The notes under the pieces: model-generated
The model's database searches: none
What the model was told of the DNA's origin: nothing
The model's input: only the letters and a program-made list of their open reading frames with translations
Part shown: positions 42,518 to 52,521 of the stretch, piece by piece
Numbering within the stretch: the stretch's first letter is position 1
Layout: each line of letters starts with the position of its first letter
Translations under genes and position numbers: made by a program
DNA from: JANPCX01 sp050916095
GTDB lineage: Bacteria; Pseudomonadota; Gammaproteobacteria; Burkholderiales; Burkholderiaceae_C
Assembly: GCA_050916095.1 (NCBI GenBank)
Contig: CP050901.1
Location: forward strand, 2,418,001-2,482,000
Reading direction: 5' to 3'
DNA length: 64,000 nucleotides

Positions 42518-45313
42518 TCAAACGCCAGCGCGTGGCAGTTTGGCGTTCAAGGCCTGAGACAGCGTGTCCACGCAGTCTTGCCAATGCGCGCGTAAGGCGG
42601 ACGACCGGGAGGATGCCTGCTTGGCTTGATTCAAGCGTTCAAGCAAACTTTGTGCTTGCTGGCGTACCACGGTACGCGCCGATGCCCGGCTCATGGAACC
42701 GGGCCGCAACAACAAATCAGCCAAACGATTGATGTGTTCCCGCTGAAGGGCTTGGCGCGCTTCGGAGATGTCTGTTTTTGCGCTCAACTCAGCCCACACC
42801 GCACGGTCGATCTGATCGAACAGTTCGGCGACGGAAAAGCGGGGCAACGCGGCGTCCTGCTTGCCTTGGGCGTCGAGTATGCGCATCGCCATGGCATCGC
42901 TCATCAATACCGACAAGGTGGCACGTTGCAACTCGGTGATGCGCTGTGAGACGGGGTAATCGGTGGTGATGCCGTTGATCTCACCGCGGTCTAGAAAGTC
43001 CGGTGCGAGCCGACGCTGCAAGGCGGGCGATACCGACAGCCCGGTGGGAGAGAACACAGTTTGCGTCACCAGAGCCAGTGCTTGTCGGCTGAGGCTTGCG
43101 GGTACTGGGGTCAAAGGGTCGCGACCGCTGCCAGGAAAATCACGCAATGTACGGACACCCGCCATTTGTCGCACCAGCAAGCCGACGGAGCGTCCGATAT
43201 CGCTCAAAGCGTAGTCCAACGACCGACGCAGCCGGGCGTAATCGCGGTCCGATCGAAGGACTCGATTTTCTTGGCGCTTGAACACGTCCCGGGCAATGGC
43301 CAAACGTTTGCTGGCAAAAGCCAGGGGGTCGCTGCCCAAGTCCCCCATAGCGGCCTCGGGATCCAAACCGAAAAAAACATCTTCATCTGTTGCAAAGCCC
43401 AGACCTGGCTCATGGCTGCGTGCCGCAATACGCTGCAACTCGGCGGCTTCGTCGGGGGTTGCAATCGGTTTGTAAGCGTACTCAATGGCCCAGTAGTCAT
43501 AGGGCCCGAGGCTGGACTGGAACGGCGCGACTTTGGGTTTGCCGGGAGCGCTGATATTGACGGCGTTGTAATCCATCACCGAGCCGCTGGTACCTTGTGT
43601 TTGCGTGAAGCTGGGGCTGGCCAGTTGGGCTTCGCTGTAGAGCCTGGACGCTCGGAAGTTGTGGCGCAAGCCCAGGGTGTGGCCTACCTCGTGCATGGTC
43701 AGGTTCTTCAAGTAGGCCTGAACGAACTGCTCCACCTCAGCGCTGTCGGGGTCCAGGTCGTCCCGTGACTCCAGCACGTCCAGGGCATAGGCCAATTGCT
43801 CGGCGGATTGTTGAGCGTGCAAACAAAGTGCGTGGTCGTGGCCCCATATCGGCGTGGCAAATCCTGATGGCTGGCCAGCGGCGGTGTGGGTTCCCAAAGC
43901 ACCCAAACCCGGCAACACAATTTGCGCCCCCAATGCGCGTGTACGGCGAACACTCATGTCTTCAATCGCGATGTCGGCGTCGAGAATTTCCCCCGTCCGT
44001 GGATCAACGTGGCTCGGGCCCACGCCGTTGAATTGAGGCTCGGGGTTGACCATCCAGCGAATCGATGCCACGCCGACGTCCAAAGTATCAAAACTGGCAT
44101 CGTCGGGCTGTTGTTTAACGACGATGGCATTCTTGAAACCAATGCGCTCAAAGGCTTTGTTCCACTCCAAGATACCGGCTTCTATCGTTACTCTGTATTG
44201 GAGCGGAATATTGCGGTCAAGCCAGTACGTGATGGGTTGTACTGGCTCGGACAGCCCCTCACCGGGCTCCTTGCGCTCCAACCGCCAACGGCTCACATAC
44301 CGCTGGCGGGGCGATTGATTCAGGTCGTTGCTGAAGTCAAGCACCGTTTGTGAAAAATGACCCACACGGGGATCGGCTCCGCGCTGTGTCATGGGTGCCT
44401 TGGGCAGTGGCACCAAGGAAAAATGCAGCCCAATAAACAGACTGCGCGCATCAGGGACATAACCGGGCAGCGTCGGTATGACCGGCGCGCCTGGCTGCGG
44501 GAAAGCCAAGGTGGGGGTGTAGTAATGGTTTTGGGTTTCGATGACCAGGACTTGCGGCGTGCCCCTGACGCCAATCACCGCCGTGTGCCTACTGTCCAAG
44601 TTGTAGTTCTGGCGAAAAGTGCGCTGCAACGACGGGGCGATGGACAACATATCGGTGAGGAACAAAGCATTGGCCTCCACCAGGACCGTCTTACGTTCTG
44701 GATGCGGTTGGCTGGCAACACCAGTGCTGCTCAGCAAACTGGGGGACAAGGCCACATCCAACGCTCGAGCCTGGGGCGTACCGGGCGGTGCAACCGCCAT
44801 TTGATTGCGCGCCACCAAGCGCACCTGGTTGTGAACCCTCACGAATTCGACCACGTAGCGGCCCGCAGTGCCGAACCCCATCAATCCACCCAAGTACCAA
44901 CTCTCGCCAATGCCGGTTCTAAATTTAGGCGACAAGAGATACGGCGTGCCCCAATGCGCTGCGCCCAGCTCCAGCCACACCTTCTCATCTTTCTGCCAAG
45001 CGGTGATCGGCCCTTCAATCTTGCGCGCATCCTTGATGACCTGCGCGAATGGGGGCAGGCCGGGCGTTGCCGCCGGTGTGGCCGCCGGGGCCGCTGCTGG
45101 CGCGGCACTGGCTGTCGCGGGGGCCACAGAAGGCGATGCCGCACCCACTTGCGCTGCAGCCGGAGGCAATGTGATGGGCGCTGGCGGATTGCTCGCGGGC
45201 AAGGACTTCCCCACCGGACCAATGGCACAACCTGACAGAGCCACACCCACCAGGGTCAACAACAGCAGGCCGTGTTGCCAACGTGGTGCGGTGCTTGCCC
45301 ATCGGTACTTCAT
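42518..45313 (-). CDS. Zinc-dependent metalloprotease lipoprotein (DUF4953/DUF5117 type)
   Basis: A 931-residue exported lipoprotein: a signal segment ends LVGVALSGC, followed by an Ala/Pro-rich linker (about 45-80). The DUF5117-type domain (about 95-330) precedes the metzincin-like site HEVGHTLGLRHN (the HExxHxxGxxH zinc motif) with EQFVQAYLKNLTMHEVGHTL just before it, and SGSVMDYNAVNIS supplies a Met-turn-like segment. Substrate unknown. AAGGAACGTTC precedes ATG 45313. Confidence 0.9.
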   Translation of the reverse strand: MKYRWASTAPRWQHGLLLLTLVGVALSGCAIGPVGKSLPASNPPAPITLPPAAAQVGAASPSVAPATASAAPAAAPAATPAATPGLPPFAQVIKDARKIEGPITAWQKDEKVWLELGAAHWGTPYLLSPKFRTGIGESWYLGGLMGFGTAGRYVVEFVRVHNQVRLVARNQMAVAPPGTPQARALDVALSPSLLSSTGVASQPHPERKTVLVEANALFLTDMLSIAPSLQRTFRQNYNLDSRHTAVIGVRGTPQVLVIETQNHYYTPTLAFPQPGAPVIPTLPGYVPDARSLFIGLHFSLVPLPKAPMTQRGADPRVGHFSQTVLDFSNDLNQSPRQRYVSRWRLERKEPGEGLSEPVQPITYWLDRNIPLQYRVTIEAGILEWNKAFERIGFKNAIVVKQQPDDASFDTLDVGVASIRWMVNPEPQFNGVGPSHVDPRTGEILDADIAIEDMSVRRTRALGAQIVLPGLGALGTHTAAGQPSGFATPIWGHDHALCLHAQQSAEQLAYALDVLESRDDLDPDSAEVEQFVQAYLKNLTMHEVGHTLGLRHNFRASRLYSEAQLASPSFTQTQGTSGSVMDYNAVNISAPGKPKVAPFQSSLGPYDYWAIEYAYKPIATPDEAAELQRIAARSHEPGLGFATDEDVFFGLDPEAAMGDLGSDPLAFASKRLAIARDVFKRQENRVLRSDRDYARLRRSLDYALSDIGRSVGLLVRQMAGVRTLRDFPGSGRDPLTPVPASLSRQALALVTQTVFSPTGLSVSPALQRRLAPDFLDRGEINGITTDYPVSQRITELQRATLSVLMSDAMAMRILDAQGKQDAALPRFSVAELFDQIDRAVWAELSAKTDISEARQALQREHINRLADLLLRPGSMSRASARTVVRQQAQSLLERLNQAKQASSRSSALRAHWQDCVDTLSQALNAKLPRAGV

Positions 45314-45354
45314 GAACGTTCCTTCAGGCTCAGCAAAAGCCCCGCGCAAACAAT

Positions 45355-47019
45355 TTACTTCAAGGCTTTGAACCGCACCCGCTTGGGCCTTGCGCCCTCT
45401 TCACCCAAACGTTTTTTCTTGTCGGCCTCGTACTCTTGGTAGTTGCCATCGAAAAACACCCACTTCGAGTCGCCTTCACAGGCCAGGATGTGGGTGGCGA
45501 TGCGGTCCAAAAACCAGCGGTCGTGGCTGATGACCATGATGGAGCCGGCAAACTCCAGCAGCGCATCTTCCAGTGCGCGCAAAGTCTCCACGTCCAAGTC
45601 GTTGGAGGGCTCGTCCAGCATCAGCACATTGCCGCCTTGCGCCAGGGTTTTGGCCAGGTGCAAACGGCCACGTTCACCGCCCGACAGGCTGCCCACCAGT
45701 TTTTGCTGGTCGTTACCTTTGAAGTTGAAGCGGCCAATGTAGGCACGTGACGGCATCACGAACTTGCCCACCACGATGTTGTCGAGGCCACCCGACACAT
45801 CTTGCCAAACGGTCTTGTCAGCTTCCAAGGACTCACGGCTTTGATCCACAAACGCCATCTTGGCGGTGGGGCCGATCTTGACGGTGCCGCTGTCCGGCTT
45901 TTCCTGCCCTGCAATCATGCGGAACAGCGTGGACTTGCCCGCACCATTGGGACCGATGATGCCGACGATGGCACCGGCAGGCACCTTGAAGCTCAGGTCG
46001 TCGATCAAGACGCGGTCACCAAAACTTTTGGTCACGCCTTCAAACTCGATCACCTCGTGGCCCAAGCGGTCGGCCACAGGAATGAAGATCTCATTCGTCT
46101 CGTTGCGTTTTTGGTAGTCCACATCGGACAACTCTTCAAAGCGCGCCAAACGTGCCTTGCTCTTAGCTTGCCGCCCTTTCGGGTTTTGGCGCACCCACTC
46201 CAGCTCCTTCTTCATGGCCTTGGCGCGGGCATCTTCTGACTTTTGCTCCTGCTCCAGGCGGTTTTCTTTTTGTTCCAGCCAGGTGGAGTAATTGCCCTTC
46301 CACGGGATGCCGGAACCACGGTCCAACTCCAAAATCCATTCAGCCGCGTTGTCGAGGAAGTAGCGATCGTGGGTGATGGCCACCACGGTGCCGGAGAAGC
46401 GGCTCAAGAACTGCTCCAGCCAATCGACCGACTCGGCATCCAAGTGGTTGGTGGGCTCGTCCAGCAAAAGCATGTCAGGTTTGGACAGCAACAAGCGGCA
46501 CAAGGCCACGCGGCGCTTTTCACCGCCGGAGAGTTTGCCGATCACAGCATCCCAAGGCGGCAGGCGCAGCGCGTCAGCGGCCAATTCCAGCTGGAGGTCG
46601 GTGTTTTCTGAACCGGCGGCAGAGATAATGGCCTCCAGCTCAGCTTGCTCAGCGGCGAGCTTGTCAAAGTCAGCGTTCTCGTCGGCGTACTCGGCATACA
46701 CCTCGTCCAGGCGCTTCTTGGCGGCCAGCACACCGCCGATGCCTTCTTCTACCGCCTCACGCACGGTTTGATCAGCGTTCATGACCGGCTCTTGCGGCAA
46801 ATAACCAATCTTCAAGCCCGGCATCGGGGTGGCTTCGCCCTCGATGTCTTTGTCCACCCCGGCCATGATCTTGAGCAAGGTGCTCTTGCCGGAGCCGTTC
46901 AATCCCAGCATGCCAATCTTGGCACCAGGGAAAAAGCTGAGGGAGATGTTCTTGAGGATTTGACGCTTCGGCGGCACGATTTTGCCGACGCGGTTCATGG
47001 TAAAGACGTACTGGGCCAT
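45355..47019 (-). CDS. ettA: Energy-dependent translational throttle protein EttA (ABC-F)
   Basis: A cytoplasmic ABC-F ATPase that binds the ribosomal E site and gates entry into elongation according to ATP/ADP. The 554 residues match EttA. Two ABC domains carry Walker A GLNGSGKST and GPNGAGKST, and signatures LSGGEKRR and LSGGERGR. The linker with RLEQEQKSEDARAKAMKKEL and the start MAQYVFTMNRVGKIVPPKRQ are typical, so ATG 47019 is chosen over 47058. Confidence 0.96.
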   Translation of the reverse strand: MAQYVFTMNRVGKIVPPKRQILKNISLSFFPGAKIGMLGLNGSGKSTLLKIMAGVDKDIEGEATPMPGLKIGYLPQEPVMNADQTVREAVEEGIGGVLAAKKRLDEVYAEYADENADFDKLAAEQAELEAIISAAGSENTDLQLELAADALRLPPWDAVIGKLSGGEKRRVALCRLLLSKPDMLLLDEPTNHLDAESVDWLEQFLSRFSGTVVAITHDRYFLDNAAEWILELDRGSGIPWKGNYSTWLEQKENRLEQEQKSEDARAKAMKKELEWVRQNPKGRQAKSKARLARFEELSDVDYQKRNETNEIFIPVADRLGHEVIEFEGVTKSFGDRVLIDDLSFKVPAGAIVGIIGPNGAGKSTLFRMIAGQEKPDSGTVKIGPTAKMAFVDQSRESLEADKTVWQDVSGGLDNIVVGKFVMPSRAYIGRFNFKGNDQQKLVGSLSGGERGRLHLAKTLAQGGNVLMLDEPSNDLDVETLRALEDALLEFAGSIMVISHDRWFLDRIATHILACEGDSKWVFFDGNYQEYEADKKKRLGEEGARPKRVRFKALK

Positions 47020-47134
47020 AGGTGAATAAGGGTGCGGTGGATAACAAGCGCCAACCACCGTTGGTGGCGCGACCCCCTATTGTCACCCTATGTCGGCTCG
47101 GCGGGGCTGTGACGGGCAACAGCCCTGTCCGGGC

Positions 47135-48139
47135 TCAATCCACCTTGGCACCGGAGAACTTGATGATGCCGCTGTATTTGGCCGTATCTCGGCGCACCAA
47201 GTTGGCCAACTCTTCGGGTGTGCTGGGGCTGGGTTCGGCAGCCAGTTTGGCCAGTGTGTCCACCACCGTTTTGGATTTGAGCGCCGCAGTGAACTGCTCC
47301 AGCAATTTGTCGAGCACCGGCTTCGGGGTACCCGCAGGCGCGAACAAACCAAACCAGGTGCTGATGTCAAAGTTTTTGAGGCCTGGCACACCTGAGGTGG
47401 TCAGTGCCGGAATCTCCGGCATCAACGCTGCTGGTTTGAGCGTGGTCACACCGAGTGCTTTGATTTTTCCCTCACGAATGCGCGGCGCAGCAGAGGCAAG
47501 GTTGTCGAACATGAACTGCACCTCGCCTGCCAGCAAGGCCAGCTGTGCAGGCCCCGCACCCCGGTAGGGAATATGAAGTGAGAAGGTGTCGGTGCGCATC
47601 TTGAAAAATTCACCTGCCAAGTGCCCCGCGCTGCCATTGCCACCCGAAGCAAACTGGGTTTTGCCTGGGTTTTGCTTCAGGTAGTCAATTAAGTCGGCGA
47701 CCGTGTTGATCTTGTTCTTGGTGGCGAATTCGTTGTTGAGCACCAAAACGTTGGGCACGTTGGCAATCAAGGTCAGCGGCGCAAAGTCTTTCTGCGCGTC
47801 GTAGGGCATCTTGGGGTAAAGCGACGGGTTGATGGAATGCGTGGCCACCGCGCCCAACAGCACCGTGTAGCCATCTGCAGGCGACTTGGCCACCGAATCT
47901 GCCCCAATGTTGCCGCCCGCGCCCGAACGGTTGTCCACGATGACCGTGCCCAAGCCAGGACGCGACGCTTCGGCGATGGCGCGTGCGGCGATGTCCAACG
48001 GGCCACCGGCTGGGTAGGGCACCACCAAACGGATGGGTTTGTCGGGAAAGGTTTGGGAAGCAGCCGAGCCAGCACACAGCGAGAGGGTCAGTCCCATCGC
48101 GGCCGCGACCAGGGGCAGTGAGGTGTTGAAGTTGAACAT
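47135..48139 (-). CDS. Bug/TctC family periplasmic binding protein
   Basis: A 334-residue solute receptor. The Sec signal (SLPLVAAAMGLTLSLCAGSA, then ASQ) precedes FPDKPIRLVVPYPAGGPLDI, the usual Bug start, followed by VDNRSGAGGNIG, SPADGYTVL, HIPYRGAGPAQLALLAGEVQ and MFDNLAS. These proteins bind carboxylates and related small acids; the ligand is unknown. No TctAB membrane genes are nearby. ATG 48139 follows TTGGAGAC. It is divergent from a LysR gene that may control it. Confidence 0.93.
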   Translation of the reverse strand: MFNFNTSLPLVAAAMGLTLSLCAGSAASQTFPDKPIRLVVPYPAGGPLDIAARAIAEASRPGLGTVIVDNRSGAGGNIGADSVAKSPADGYTVLLGAVATHSINPSLYPKMPYDAQKDFAPLTLIANVPNVLVLNNEFATKNKINTVADLIDYLKQNPGKTQFASGGNGSAGHLAGEFFKMRTDTFSLHIPYRGAGPAQLALLAGEVQFMFDNLASAAPRIREGKIKALGVTTLKPAALMPEIPALTTSGVPGLKNFDISTWFGLFAPAGTPKPVLDKLLEQFTAALKSKTVVDTLAKLAAEPSPSTPEELANLVRRDTAKYSGIIKFSGAKVD

Positions 48140-48267
48140 CCGAGTCTCCAATGATTGTTGGGGCGACGTCACTTCTTCGAGTGACGATAAGCCGCTCAGT
48201 CTGCCCGCACGGGCCCATGCCGTCACTTACCTTTATCATCGTCGTCCATGCCAAACTGTTATGACCA

Positions 48268-49197
48268 GTGAATCTGCGCCAAATTGAAACCTTTCGGGCA
48301 GTGATGCTCAGTGGCGGCATCTCCGACGCGGCACGGTTGCTCAAGGTGACTCAGCCGGGCGTTAGCCGCACGGTCAAGCACCTGGAGTCGCAGCTGGGGT
48401 TCCGCCTGTTCCAACGCCTCAAAGGGCGACTCATTCCCACGCATGAAGCAAGGCTTTTGTTCGACCAGGTGCAAGCGGTTTACCAAGGCGTGCAGGGCAT
48501 AGACGATTTCGCACAAGCGCTGCGAACCGGCAGCCACGCCACCTTGCGTGTCGCCTGCAGCCCAAGCCTCGGGCTGGAGGTGGTGCCCCAAGCGCTGGCC
48601 ACGTGGTGGGCGCGTGCGCCCTCCAGTCGTTTTGCCCTTGAAATTCTGCCCTCGCCTGCACTCATGGACGCCCTGGTGTCAGGTCAGTCCGACGTGGGGC
48701 TCTGTGCCGCAGAAGTCGAGCACCCCATGCTGCGCGGTGTGCGCTTAGGACACATGGACATGGTGTGCATCGCCCCAGATCACTTGAGTCTGGGCCACAA
48801 ACGCCATGTGTCGCCGACCGATGTCGCCAAGCTGCCCTTCATTGCATTTGACCCACAAACCCATCAAGGTCAGCAGGTACGGGCCGCGTTCGACGCCGCC
48901 GACGTGGCGTTTGCGCCGCTGGCCACGGTGCGTTTCGCGCGTACGGCGTGTTCGCTGGTGGCTGCGGGTTTGGGCGTGGCCTTCGTCGATCCCTTGACCG
49001 CCAGCCATGTCCACGGGACGCACCACATTCACCCCATACGCCCCGTCATCCGCACTCCCATTCTTGCGCTGACCCCGTTGACGCGGCCGGTGAGCAGTTT
49101 GGTCGACAGCTTTGTATCCGACGTGTCGCGCCAGCTCAAGTTGGCACTTTCCAAAACGGGTTCAGCAGCTGCGAGCGGCCGCGTGGCCGCGCGTTGA
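48268..49197 (+). CDS. LysR-type transcriptional regulator
   Basis: A 309-residue regulator. The N-terminal HTH reads NLRQIETFRAVMLSGGISDA and LLKVTQPGVSRTVKHLESQL; a substrate-binding domain follows with RVACSPSLGLEVVPQ and GLGVAFVDPLTA. The start is GTG 48268. Divergent from the Bug gene with 128 bases between, a classical arrangement for LysR control of that gene and of itself; a T-N11-A site was not pinpointed. Confidence 0.93.
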   Translation: MNLRQIETFRAVMLSGGISDAARLLKVTQPGVSRTVKHLESQLGFRLFQRLKGRLIPTHEARLLFDQVQAVYQGVQGIDDFAQALRTGSHATLRVACSPSLGLEVVPQALATWWARAPSSRFALEILPSPALMDALVSGQSDVGLCAAEVEHPMLRGVRLGHMDMVCIAPDHLSLGHKRHVSPTDVAKLPFIAFDPQTHQGQQVRAAFDAADVAFAPLATVRFARTACSLVAAGLGVAFVDPLTASHVHGTHHIHPIRPVIRTPILALTPLTRPVSSLVDSFVSDVSRQLKLALSKTGSAAASGRVAAR

Positions 49198-49221
49198 CCG
49201 TTTACCCCAGAATCTGCCGTC

Positions 49222-50112
49222 ATGGACATCAAACTGCTTGAAGACTTGATGGCGCTCGCTCAAGAACGCAGTTTTGTTCGGGCGGCAGAAAAACGCAATG
49301 TCACCCACCCGGCTTTCGGGCGGCGCATCAAAGCACTGGAGGTGTGGGCCGCCGTGCCCTTGGTCGACCGCAGCAGCAGCCCGGTGAAACTCACCGAGGC
49401 TGGCCTCACCTTACTGGCGCAAGCGCAACAAGTGGTGCACGGCATGCAACACACCCGCTTGCAAATTCGCACCCAGTTGGCCCAGGCAGGCCGCGTGCTG
49501 CGGGTGGCCACAGGCCGCACCTTGGCCCGCACCGTGGTGGCCGATTGGTTGGTCAAAATGACCAAACCCCGTGGTCCCTTGGCAGGCAGAAAAATCGAAG
49601 TACGCACAGGATCAGTCTCCGACATGGCCGCCATGATGGAACGCGATGAGGTGGACTTGGTGTGTTGTTACGAACACCCCGCCATGTCGGTCAAACTCAA
49701 CAACCAGCGCCACCGACACCTGACCTTGACCCATGACAAGCTGGTACCCGTATCACGCACAAGCTCGCCCGGTGTGGCGCAGTACCAGTTGAGCACCGCG
49801 CCTTTGATTGCGTATGGCCCCTCCTTGTCACTGGGTGCACTGCTGGCCACGCATGGTCATTTGTCGTCGCCCGAAGTGCAAGCGCGCACCCGTTTTGTAT
49901 GCGACTCAGCAGACGCCATTCATGAGTACGCGCTCAAGGGACTGGGCGTGGCCTGGTTGCCTTGGTCATCGGTGATTGCTGATTGCAAACGTGGCAACTT
50001 GATGGCGCTGGGCAAACGCAGCGACGAAGTGCACTTTGACGTTCGCCTTTACCGCCGCGCCAGTCGTTTGTCGGCTGACATTGAAGCGGCATGGGCGGCC
50101 ACGGACGTTTGA
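49222..50112 (+). CDS. LysR-type transcriptional regulator
   Basis: A 296-residue regulator with an HTH (LMALAQERSFVRAAEKRNVT, HPAFGRRIKALE) and a LysR effector domain ending in HEYALKGLGVAWLPWS. It follows another LysR gene after 24 bases. It may regulate the Bug/hydrolase pair downstream, which is inference from position. Confidence 0.92.
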   Translation: MDIKLLEDLMALAQERSFVRAAEKRNVTHPAFGRRIKALEVWAAVPLVDRSSSPVKLTEAGLTLLAQAQQVVHGMQHTRLQIRTQLAQAGRVLRVATGRTLARTVVADWLVKMTKPRGPLAGRKIEVRTGSVSDMAAMMERDEVDLVCCYEHPAMSVKLNNQRHRHLTLTHDKLVPVSRTSSPGVAQYQLSTAPLIAYGPSLSLGALLATHGHLSSPEVQARTRFVCDSADAIHEYALKGLGVAWLPWSSVIADCKRGNLMALGKRSDEVHFDVRLYRRASRLSADIEAAWAATDV

Positions 50113-50115
50113 GTT

Positions 50116-50206
50116 TCAGTTTCTGATCCCCGCAAACTCCACCACCTGCTTGAACTTGGCGATCTCGGCCTTGAGGAATGGGACAAAGTCGGTGTCCTGC
50201 TTTCAT
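50116..50206 (-). pseudogene. C-terminal remnant of a Bug/TctC protein
   Basis: The minus strand reads DTDFVPFLKAEIAKFKQVVE then FAGIRN and a stop, which is the C-terminal end of a Bug-family protein (F...EI.K...VV...GI). No upstream portion is present. It suggests that a second Bug gene once stood here, divergent from the one at 50512. The rest of 50113-50511 (leader of that gene) shows no gene. Confidence 0.6.
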
Positions 50207-50511
50207 CAGAATGTCCCAATCAAGCTGCGACCTGATTGGCGGCCATGTTCAGCCAAGGTATTTGGGTGACTTGCGTTGCCCTCACTTGCAGTGCACACCT
50301 GCGCTTGCAAGCCCAGGTGCGCAATGGAATTGAGGGTACTTTCCGAGGCAAGCTGAACATCGTCGCTCATCAGCAGCTGCGATGAGATGCAATTCTTCGT
50401 TTCTGACCCTCTCAGAATGTGCCTTCTTAGCACAGTTTGGTGCGATTTCAGCACCGTCGGACGGTCATGTCTTGAGCACACTGAGCCCTGTTCAAACCCA
50501 GGAGCCCACGC

Positions 50512-51516
50512 ATGAAAACCACGCTCAACCGCCGTCGTTTGGTTCACATGGCCGCTGCCAGTGTTCTGGCCGCCACCTCACCGTTGCTGCACGCGCAGGC
50601 CGACTATCCCAACAAACCCATCACCTTGGTGGTGGCCTACCCCCCGGGTGGCAGCACCGACTTGGTGGGGCGTTTGATTGGTGGTGAGTTGTCCAAACGT
50701 TTGGGCCAAACCGTCGTTATCGAAAACGTCGGTGGCGCTGGAGGTGCCATTGGTGCACAGCGTGTGGCAAATGCATCGCCGGATGGCTACACCCTGATCC
50801 TGGGTGCCAGCAACGAGATGGCCATCGTCAAGTTGATCAACCCCGCTGTCAAATACGACCCGCAGAAAGATTTCACCCCCATCGGCATGGTGGCATCGCA
50901 GCCGCTGGTCCTGGTCGCCGCGCCGCACACCAAAGTTAAAGCCGTGGAAGAGTTTCTGGCCTTGGTCAAAGCCAGCCCCGGCAAGTACAGCTATGGCAGT
51001 TCGGGCAATGGCACCGCGTTGCATTTGGCTGGCGAGATGATCAAAGAAAGCTCAGGTGCCTTCATGGTGCACATTCCCTACCGGGGTGTTGCGCCACTGA
51101 CCAATGACTTGCTCGGCGGCCAGCTCGACTTCGGCATATTTGTGCTGTCCAGCGGCTTGCCCCACATCAAGTCGGGCAAACTCAATGCCATTGGCACCAC
51201 CGAAGCGCGACGTTCGCAACAGACGCCAGATCTGGCCGCACTGTCTGAGCACTCTGCCCTGCGCAAGGTCAACATTGGTTCTTGGTTTGCACTCTTTGGC
51301 CCCGCGAAAATGCCGCCCGCTGTGACTGCACGTCTGGGCAAAGCCCTCACCGAATCCTTGGGCTCGGAAGATCTTCACAAGAAACTCGCCGACGCCGGTG
51401 CGCGCATCGCCACCGTCACCAGCGACGCGCCTGAAGTGCTGCTCAATGCCTACATGAAGAGCGAGAACGAAAAGTACACCCGCGTGGTGGATTTCGCGAA
51501 GATCAAGGCCGATTGA
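50512..51516 (+). CDS. Bug/TctC family periplasmic binding protein
   Basis: A 334-residue receptor with a twin-Arg-like basic start (NRRRLVHMAAASVLAATSPL) and cleavage near LHAQA. The body shows YPNKPITLVVAYPPGGSTDL, VIENVGGAGGAIGA, HIPYRGVAPLTNDLLGGQLD and GIFVLSSGL. It ends 15 bases before an aspartoacylase-like gene, so the two are probably one operon and the ligand may be an N-acylated or amide-bonded acid (inference). CAGGAGCCCACGC precedes the ATG. Confidence 0.93.
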   Translation: MKTTLNRRRLVHMAAASVLAATSPLLHAQADYPNKPITLVVAYPPGGSTDLVGRLIGGELSKRLGQTVVIENVGGAGGAIGAQRVANASPDGYTLILGASNEMAIVKLINPAVKYDPQKDFTPIGMVASQPLVLVAAPHTKVKAVEEFLALVKASPGKYSYGSSGNGTALHLAGEMIKESSGAFMVHIPYRGVAPLTNDLLGGQLDFGIFVLSSGLPHIKSGKLNAIGTTEARRSQQTPDLAALSEHSALRKVNIGSWFALFGPAKMPPAVTARLGKALTESLGSEDLHKKLADAGARIATVTSDAPEVLLNAYMKSENEKYTRVVDFAKIKAD

Positions 51517-51531
51517 TTTCCGGACATCATC

Positions 51532-52482
51532 ATGAGCGAGCTGCACTTTGAATTGCCCAAACCCGAATTGGGTGCCTGGCGAGCTGGAAATACGGGAACT
51601 GAAGGTGTATGGGCCTACAGCGCACTTACCCCGGGCCCCCACGTCCTCGTGACCGCCTTGGTGCATGGCAACGAATTGTGCGGCGCTTGGGCTTTGCTTG
51701 ACGCGCTGCAAATCGGGCTGCGGCCACGTCGCGGTAGCTTGACCTTGGCGTTTTGCAACCTGGCGGCGTTCGACGCGTTTGAGGCAAACAACTCGGACGC
51801 GTCGCGTTACCTCGATGAAGATCTCAATCGGGTGTGGGGGCCCGGCTTGAAAACTCGCCCGAGCAGCCGCGAGCAACGCCGCGCCCTTGAGCTACTTCCT
51901 TTCGTTGAGCGGGCCGACTGGTTGCTGGACTTGCACTCCATGCACGAGCCCGGCGTGCCCCTGCTGCTCACGGGTTTGCAGCCGCGAAATGTGGCATTGG
52001 CCAACAAGCTGGCCACCCCCACGCATGTGGTGGTGGATGCGGGCCACCAAGACGGGGTTCGTTTGCGCGACCACGGCCGTTTGGGTTCAAGCACCGAACA
52101 AAACAACCGCGCCTTGTTGCTCGAATGCGGTTATCACGGTGAGTTGGTGAGCAGGGATGTGGCCGTGGACATGGTGGGCCGCTTTTTGGTCGAAAGTGGC
52201 GTGCTTGAACAACCCGACATTCCAGCCACCTGGTTGCGACCCGATCCACCGGCACAACAAGTTCTTGAAGTCACCGGCGGCATCGTCGCACGCAGCATGA
52301 ATTTGCGCTTTGTGGAGCCTTGGCAAAGCGGTCAAACCATCCCCCGTGCGGGCACCGTGTTGGGGTTCAATGACGACGAGCCGTTTGTCACGCCCTATGG
52401 CCACTGCACCCTGGTCATGCCCTCGTTGCGGCAGTTGCGGCCAGGAGTCACGGTGATGCGTTTGGCAAAAACGGTCGTTTGA
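51532..52482 (+). CDS. Succinylglutamate desuccinylase/aspartoacylase family hydrolase
   Basis: A 316-residue M14-type zinc amidohydrolase. Zinc ligands are His and Glu in LVHGNELCG and His in LLDLHSMHEPG; the catalytic Glu is likely in LLLECGYHGE, and NRVWGPG is a family segment. Members cleave N-acyl amino acids; the real substrate is unknown. Coupled to the upstream Bug receptor gene. Confidence 0.88.
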   Translation: MSELHFELPKPELGAWRAGNTGTEGVWAYSALTPGPHVLVTALVHGNELCGAWALLDALQIGLRPRRGSLTLAFCNLAAFDAFEANNSDASRYLDEDLNRVWGPGLKTRPSSREQRRALELLPFVERADWLLDLHSMHEPGVPLLLTGLQPRNVALANKLATPTHVVVDAGHQDGVRLRDHGRLGSSTEQNNRALLLECGYHGELVSRDVAVDMVGRFLVESGVLEQPDIPATWLRPDPPAQQVLEVTGGIVARSMNLRFVEPWQSGQTIPRAGTVLGFNDDEPFVTPYGHCTLVMPSLRQLRPGVTVMRLAKTVV

Positions 52483-52521
52483 ATCAAACTGAAACTGCGG
52501 GGAGTTCGCCATTCCCGGGTT

